A DNA stretch of 64,000 bases from Lepas anatifera (lineage: Eukaryota > Arthropoda > Thecostraca > Lepadidae): NCBI GenBank assembly GCA_034440635.1, contig JAOTON010000058.1, forward strand, positions 16,413-80,412, written 5' to 3'. A program made the translations under genes and the position numbers. The stretch's first letter is position 1. The number at the start of each line of letters is the position of its first letter. Shown here piece by piece: positions 57,550 through 64,000 of the stretch. The notes under the pieces were generated by a model, which saw only the letters and a list, made by a program, of their open reading frames with translations, was not told the origin of the DNA and did no database searches.

Positions 57550-59583
57550 TCGTTTCGGGGGCGGGGGGCACGGAGGTGGGGCGTTACTGGTGTGGGGGTA
57601 AGGAGATCGAGCATAAGCGGATCCAGGACATCAGCATGGGGGTAAGGGCTAAAGAGTTCGAGCATAGGCGGACCCAGGACATCAGTACGAGGGTGGGGCT
57701 GGGGAGTTAGAGCATAGGCGGATCCAGGACATCGGTACGAGGGTCGGGCTAGGGAGTTAGAGCATAGGCGGATCCAGGACATCGGTACGAGGGTCGGGCT
57801 AGGGAGTTAGAGCATAGGCGGATCCAGGACATTAGTACGGGGATGGGGCTAAGCAGCTGAGCATTAGCGGAATCAGGACATCAGTACGGGGTGAGACTGG
57901 GGAGTTCAAGCATAGGCGGATCCAGGACATCAGTAGGGGGGTAGGGGCTACGGAGTTCGAGCATAGGCGGATCCAGGATATTAGTACGGGGATGGGGCTA
58001 AGGAGCTCGAGCAGAGGCGGATCTAGGACATCAGTACGGCGGTGGGGCTAAGAAGGTCGAGCATAAGCGGATTCAGCTGATCAGTACGGGGGTGGGGCTC
58101 GGGAGCTCAAGCATAGTCGGATCCAGGACATCAGTAGGGGGTGGGGGCTAAGTAGTTCGAGCATAGGCGGATCCAGGGCAGTACAGAGGTGGGGCTACGA
58201 AGTTCGAGCACAGGCGGATCCAGGACATCAGTAAGGGGGTGGGGTAAGGAGCTCGAGCATAGGCGGATCCAGGACATCAGTGGGGGGGTAGGGGCCTACG
58301 GAGTTCGAGCATAGGCGGATCCAAGACATCAGGAAGAAGGTGGGGCTAAGGAGCTCGAGCATAGGCGGATCCAGGACATCAGTAGGGGGTAGGGGCTAAG
58401 GAGTTCGAGCATATGCGGATCCAGGACATCAGTACGGAGGTGGGGCTAAGAAGTTCGAGCATAGGCGGATCCAGGACATCAGTACGGGGGTGGGGCTAAG
58501 GAGCTCCAGCAAAGGCGGATCCAGGACCTCAGTACGGGAATGGGGCTAAGGAGCTCGAGCATAGGCGGATCCAGGACATCAGTACGGGGGTGGGGCTAAG
58601 GAGATCGAGCATAGGTGGATCCAGGACATCTGTACGGGGGTGGGGCTAAAGAGCTGGAGTATAGGCGGATCCAGGACATCAGTATGGGTGTGGGGCTAAG
58701 GAGCTCGAGCAGAGGCGGATCCAGGGCATCAGTACGGGGGTGGGGCTAAGGGGTTCGAGTATAGGCGGATAAAGGACATCAGTACAGAGGTGGGGCTAAG
58801 GAGCTCAATCATAAGCGGATCCAGGACATCAGCAGAGGGGTAGGGGCTAAAGAGTTCGGGCATAGGCGGATCCAGGACATCAGTACGGGGGTGGGGCTAA
58901 GGAGCTCGAGCATAAGCGGAGCCAGGATATCAGTACGGGGTTAGAGGCTAAGGGGTTTGAGCATAGGCGGATCCAGCATATCGGTACGGGGATGGGGCTA
59001 GGAGATCCAGCATAGGCGGATCCAGGACATCTGTACGGAGATGGGGCTAAGGAGCTCGAGCATAGGCGGATCCAGGACATCAGTATGGGTGTCGGGCTAA
59101 GGAGCTCGAGCAGAGGCGGATCCAGGACATCAGTACGGGGCCGGAGCTAAGGGGCTCGAGTATAGGCGGATCAAAGACATCAGTACGGGGGTGGGGCTAA
59201 GGAGCTCGAGCATAAGCGGATCCAGGACCTCAAGGGGCTAAAGAGTTAAAACAGGTAGGGGCTAAAGAGTTAAAACATAAGCGGATCCAGGACATCAGTA
59301 CGGGGGTGGGGCTAAGGAGCTCGAGCATAATCGGATTCAGGACATCAGTACGTGGGTGGGGCTCGGGAGCTCGAGCATAGGCGGATCCAGGACATCAGTA
59401 GGGGTAGTGGCTAAGGAGTTCAAGCATAGGCGGATCCAGGGCAGTATAGAGGTGGGGCTACTGAGTTCGAGCATAGGCAGATCCAGGACATATGTAAGAG
59501 GGTGGGGTAAGGAGCTCGAACATAGGCGGATCCAGGACATCAGTTCGGTGGTGGGGCTGAGGTCTCGAGCTGGTGCATAATTC
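57550..59583. repeat. 50-bp satellite array 2
   Basis: Same 50-bp unit. Marker variants, for example the AAGAGTTAAAACAGGTAGG block near 59239, occur at the same relative place as in arrays 1 (55208) and 3 (63371). Confidence 0.95.
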
Positions 59584-61309
59584 CGTAACAAATAGGCTGA
59601 ATTGGGTGAAAATCTGCAGGTATAGGTGAAATACCGTCGGAAAACCCATCATATTTTATATTGTATCTCCTTTCTTCTCGTCATGCCCAGTCTTTGCTTA
59701 ACAAAACAAACATTATGCGTGAGTTTATTTCTTTGATGATATGAACAGAGGGCAAGCGTGGTGCAGTATGCAGAGACATGCTAATTTAGGAAAACATGGG
59801 CCTAGACAGGAGATTGAATGGAGCCATAATGAGAACGCAAAACCTAAAACTCCAACATTGCGTTGTTATAAGTATCAAACTGCTGAAAACACTCGCCTGT
59901 CAATCGAACTGTTTGGCTAACGTACATTGTCACCGGCTTCTCCTGCGCCAGAGCGGCACCTGCCGAGGCCGCAGGCCGAGGTTGTTGTTGTTGTTGTTGT
60001 TGTCTGTTCTGAGCGCTGGTATCAGAGACCTAAAACTTTTGTGGATAGAAGGCATTTCCAAATGAATAAGCACCACGGTTGTCAATTTTCAAAATTTTCA
60101 AAATTTTGCCCAGAATTTTGCATTATGTGATTTTTAACTTTTATTTTTCTATTTTTTGCCAATTCATCTACAATCTTCAAACTTGCACCCTTTTACATCA
60201 GACGAATTTGTAGTTGACACAAAAAGTTGGAAAGAAAAAGCTTTAAATTTAGGGCTCTAAATTAGCTTTTAAACTTTGCACCCTAAATTTGGCATAAAAC
60301 TCATGGTCTAAACTATAGGCTCGAAATATCTGACGCTACAGCAGTTCAGGTTCTGAGTCAAATATCAACGTAAAGGCCGATTTGTGCAGTACTGCACAAA
60401 CACAGAAACAAAACAAAAACGGAAATTTAAGGGTCCTTTTTGGCCCATTCCGTGAAGGTCTGCATTTCCCAAAATATCATTCAAACCCTTATATTTTCCG
60501 ATCTAATTGATAAAAATTAGGTCCCATTTCAGATAATAAAAGAGAATAACCTCCTTTATTATATATTTAGAGATAAAAACTTTCAGACTGAAACTTTTTA
60601 TTTTATAGGCAAAAATAAAATATAAGTTTTTAAAATTTTTATTCTCAGCGCCCTGGTTTCCAGACCATGATAGCTACGGTATTGAACTTAACACGGCTGG
60701 ATAGAAAACTTCGTTGCCGTCATTTTTCTCACTCATACCCTCCACTTATCTCTAACGGCTTCCGCGCTATAAGCCGTAAGATACATTTCAAAGTGGTAAT
60801 TTTATCAGTTCATTTTTGTTTCACACCGGGGTTTAGGGTGGTTAGAGTCATTGGAGGGAAATGCAATTTTGCATGCAGCTAGGTACGAGACATATGTCGA
60901 CATTCCATCTGCATAGATATCAATGAAACACCAAGTTACCTTTACAAACATGCCGTTTCTCCACGCAACGTTGTAGCAAATCACCACGCGTCACCCCTGC
61001 GTCCACGCCGCGGCAACGCCGGCGATCGGCGCGGCCGTTTCTGTTTATTTTTGGTCTGGTAAAAAAGTACCCAATACTACCCATAACGCATCACAAGTGA
61101 ATAGAGTACCGTAAAAGTCCGAGTTTACAATAAGAGTATTATGTTTCTGTTTTTGGACCATGGGTGGATCCAGGCAATAATTAGGCTAGGTGCCCCCCCA
61201 CTCTTCTCCCCCATCCCCCTCCCCCAACCCTCAATCGACCATCGGCGCCCTCTGAAATTGTAAAGACACGCCTCTCAAGGACGATGACGCTCCCTGAAAT
61301 GTCGCTTCC

Positions 61310-61578
61310 CATACGCGGATCCAGGATTGCCTATCGGGGGCGAGGTGGAAGGGGAAACTTCTTGGTGGGCGCTATCTACACCAGGGACGCCACTTTTGGC
61401 CGGAAAAACCTATCAAGTAGGCGCTAAAACCTATCAGTAGACCCCGATACCTGCATCCCGGGGAAAACGACATTTGAGGGGGTGCCATCGAACTTTCCAG
61501 GGTTTTCCGGGACAATTTCAGGGGGCGCTAAGATTCTATGGGGGCACCTGTCCCCTTTCCCCCTTGGATCCGCCTATG
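61310..61578 (+). mobile_element. GGATCC-ended MITE in unit 3
   Basis: Third copy, 269 bp, ends as at 52001. Confidence 0.75.
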
Positions 61579-63716
61579 TCGTTTCGGGGGAGGGGCACGG
61601 AGGTGGGGTCGTTACGGGTGTGGGGGTAAGGAGCTCGAGCATAAGCGGATCCAGGACATCAGCATGGGGGTAGGGGCTAAAGAGTTCGAGCATAGGCGGA
61701 CCCAGGACATCAGTACGAGGGTGGGGCTAGGGAGTTAGAGCATAGGCGGATCCAGGACATCGGTACGAGGGTCAGGCTAGGGAGTTAGAGCATAGGCGGA
61801 TCCAGGGCATTAGTACGGGGATGAGGCTAAGCAGCTGAGCATTAGCGGATTCAGGATATCAGTACGGGGTGAGACTCGGAAGTTCCAGCATAGGCGGATC
61901 CAGGACATCAGTAGGGGGTAGGGGCTACGGAGTTCGAGCATAGGCGGATCCAGGACATCAGTAGGGGGTCGGGGCTACGGAGTTCGAGCATAGGCGGATC
62001 CAGGATATTAGTACGGGGATGGGGCTAAGGAGATCGAGCATAGGCGGATCTAGGACATCTGTACGGGGGTAGAGATAAGGAGCTCGAGCATAGGCTGATC
62101 CAGGACATCAGTATGGGTGTGGGCCTAAGGAGCTCGAGCAGAGGCGGATCTAGGACATCAGTACGGCGGTGGGGCTAAAGGGCTTGAGTATAGGCGGATC
62201 AAGGACATCAGTACGGGGGTGAGGCTAAGGAGCTCGAGCATCAGCGGATCCAGGATATCAGCACGTGGGTAGGGGCTAAAGAGTTCGAGCATAGGCGGAT
62301 CCAGGACATCAATACGGGGGTAGGGCTAAGAAGCTCCAGCATAAACAGATTCAGCTGATCAGTACGGGGGTGGGGCTCGGGAGCTCGAGCATAATCGGAT
62401 CCGGGGCATCAGTAGGGGGTGGGGGCTAAGTAGTTCGAGCATAGGTGGATCCAGGGCAGTACAGAGGTGGGGCTACGGAGTTCGAGCATAGGCGGATCCA
62501 GGACATCAGTAAGGGGGTGGGGTAAGGAGCTCGAGCATAGGCGGATCCAGGACATCAGTGGAAGGGGGGTAGGGGCTACGGAGTTCGAGCATAGGCGGAT
62601 CCAGGACATCAGTAAGAAGGTGGGGTAAGGAGCTCGAGCATAGCCGGATCCAGGACATCAGTAGGGAGGTAGGGGCTAAGGAGTTCGAGCATAGGCGGAT
62701 CCAGGACATCAGTACGGAGGTGGGGGCTAAGAAGTTCGAGCATAGGCAGATCCAGGACATCTGCACGGGGGTGGGGCTAAAGAGCTGGAGCATAGGCGGA
62801 TCCAGGACATCAGTATGGGTGTGGGGCTAAGGAGCTCGAGCAGAGGCGGATCCAGGGCATAAGTACGGGGGTGGGGCTAAGGGGTTCGAGTATAGGCGGA
62901 TGAAGGACATCAGTACAGAGGTGGGGCTAAGGAGCTCAAGCATAAGCGGATCCAGGACATCAGCACAGGGGTAGGGGCCTAAAGAGTTCGAGCATAGGCG
63001 GATCCAGGACATCAGTACGGGGGTGGGGCTAAGGAGCTCGAGCATAAGCGGAGCCAGGATATCAGTACGGGGTTAGAGGCTAGGGAGTTTGAGCATAGGC
63101 GGATCCAGCATATCGGTACGGGGATGGGGCTAAGGAGATCCAGCATAGGCGGATCCAGGACATCTGTACGGAGGTGGGGCTAAGGAGCTCGAGCATAGGC
63201 GGATCCATGACATCAGTATGGGTGTCGGGCTAAGGAGCTCGAGCAGACGCGGATCCAGGACATCAGTACGGGGCTGGGGCTAAGGGGCTCGAGTATAGGT
63301 GGATCAAAGACATCAGTACGGGGGTGGGGCTAAGGAGCTCGAGCATAAGCGGATCCAGGACATCAAGGGGCTAAAGAGTTAAAACAGGTAGGGGCTAAAG
63401 AGTTAAAACATAAGCGGATCCAGGACATCAGTACGGGGGTGGGGCTAAGGAGTTCGAGCATAAGCGGATTCAGGACATCAGTATGTGGGTGGGGCTCGGG
63501 AGCTCGAGCATAGGTGGATCCAGGATATCAGTAGGGGTAGGGGCTAAGGAGTTCAAGCATAGGCGGATCCAGGGTAGTATAGAGGTGGGGCTACGGAGTT
63601 CGAGCATAGGCAGATCCAGGACATATGTAAGGGGGTGGGGTAAGGAGCTCGAGCATAGGTGGATCCAGTTCATCAGTTCGGTGGTGGGGCTGAGGTCTCG
63701 AGCTGGGGCATAACTC
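61579..63716. repeat. 50-bp satellite array 3
   Basis: Same unit and variant order as arrays 1 and 2; about 2.1 kb. Confidence 0.95.
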
Positions 63717-64000
63717 GGTAACAAATAGGCTGAATTGGGTGAAAATCTGCAGGTATAGGTGAAATACCGTCGGAAAACCCATCATATTTTATATTGTATC
63801 TCCTTTCTTCTCGTCATGCCCAGTCTTTGCTTAACAAAACAAACATTATGCGTATGTTTATTTATTTGATGACATGAACAGAGGGCAAGTGTGGTGCAGT
63901 ATGCAGAGACATGCTAATTTAGGAAAACATGGGTCTAGACAGGGGATTGAATGGAGCCATAATGAGAACACAAAACCTAAAACTCAAACATTGCGTTGTT

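Larger units (their letters stand above)
55980..60009 (+). repeat. macrosatellite unit 2 (4,030 bp)
   Basis: Same order as unit 1 and nearly identical in the unique blocks. It is shorter because its satellite array lacks about 1.25 kb. Confidence 0.92.
60010..64000 (+). repeat. macrosatellite unit 3 (runs off the window)
   Basis: At least 3,991 bp; the window ends just before the expected next junction. Confidence 0.92.

Noticed and set aside
51358..60882. A 65-codon ORF conserved at 51358, 56637 and 60667
   Set aside because: Conservation is explained by the macrosatellite units being near-identical throughout, non-coding parts included.
52271..63716. Many ORFs repeating DVLDPPMLELLSP-type peptides
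   Set aside because: Products of the 50-bp satellite read in three frames; no start context, interrupted at random.

Overview
This window is eukaryotic nuclear DNA made almost entirely of transposable elements and tandem repeats. I found no host protein-coding gene that I can support. The mix points to an arthropod and most likely a tick: I-clade LINEs carrying an RNase H domain, a Ty3/Gypsy-type element, a Penelope-like element with a GIY-YIG endonuclease, CAGTG-ended hAT-type MITEs and tRNA-derived SINEs. The tick assignment rests on remembered family resemblance, not on a search.

Layout. 1-10.9 kb is CpG-rich patches, non-coding DNA, SINE and MITE copies, including a TTAA-flanked MITE nested inside a hAT-type MITE (8999-9977). 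10.9-14.9 kb is a complete LTR retrotransposon with near-identical 172/171-bp LTRs and a 5-bp target duplication. 14.9-23.5 kb holds LINE fragments, a 45-bp minisatellite and DNA-transposon remnants. 23.8-26.1 kb is a broken Penelope-like element, followed by a TTAA MITE (26.1-27.0 kb). 27.04-35.94 kb is a transposase-like gene on the + strand, split by a full-length 6.86-kb I-clade LINE (27567-34430, minus strand) with a 13-bp target duplication; removing the LINE and one duplication copy makes the host reading frame continuous. 36.3-37.4 kb is another TTAA MITE. 37.7-45.1 kb has hAT-type MITEs, a 5'-truncated LINE and a pair of CAGGGGCGTAGC-ended elements. 45.5-47.5 kb has an LINE fragment and an inverted array of tRNA-like units. 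47.5-50.4 kb is a third I-clade LINE. 50.4 kb to the end is a macrosatellite of 4.0-5.3 kb units, each with a MITE and a 50-bp satellite array.

Relations among the parts. At least four TTAA-bounded MITEs share one architecture and are filled with AGGTCA half-sites, often 10 bp apart. The 50-bp satellite shares its core with the terminal repeat of the MITE beside it. Gag and Pol of the LTR element are linked by an apparent -1 frameshift signal (GGGAAAC plus hairpin). Most of the coding breaks across the autonomous elements are one-base changes in homopolymers, so either they are recent decay or the assembly carries uncorrected long-read errors; the LTR element and the full-length LINE could then be intact.
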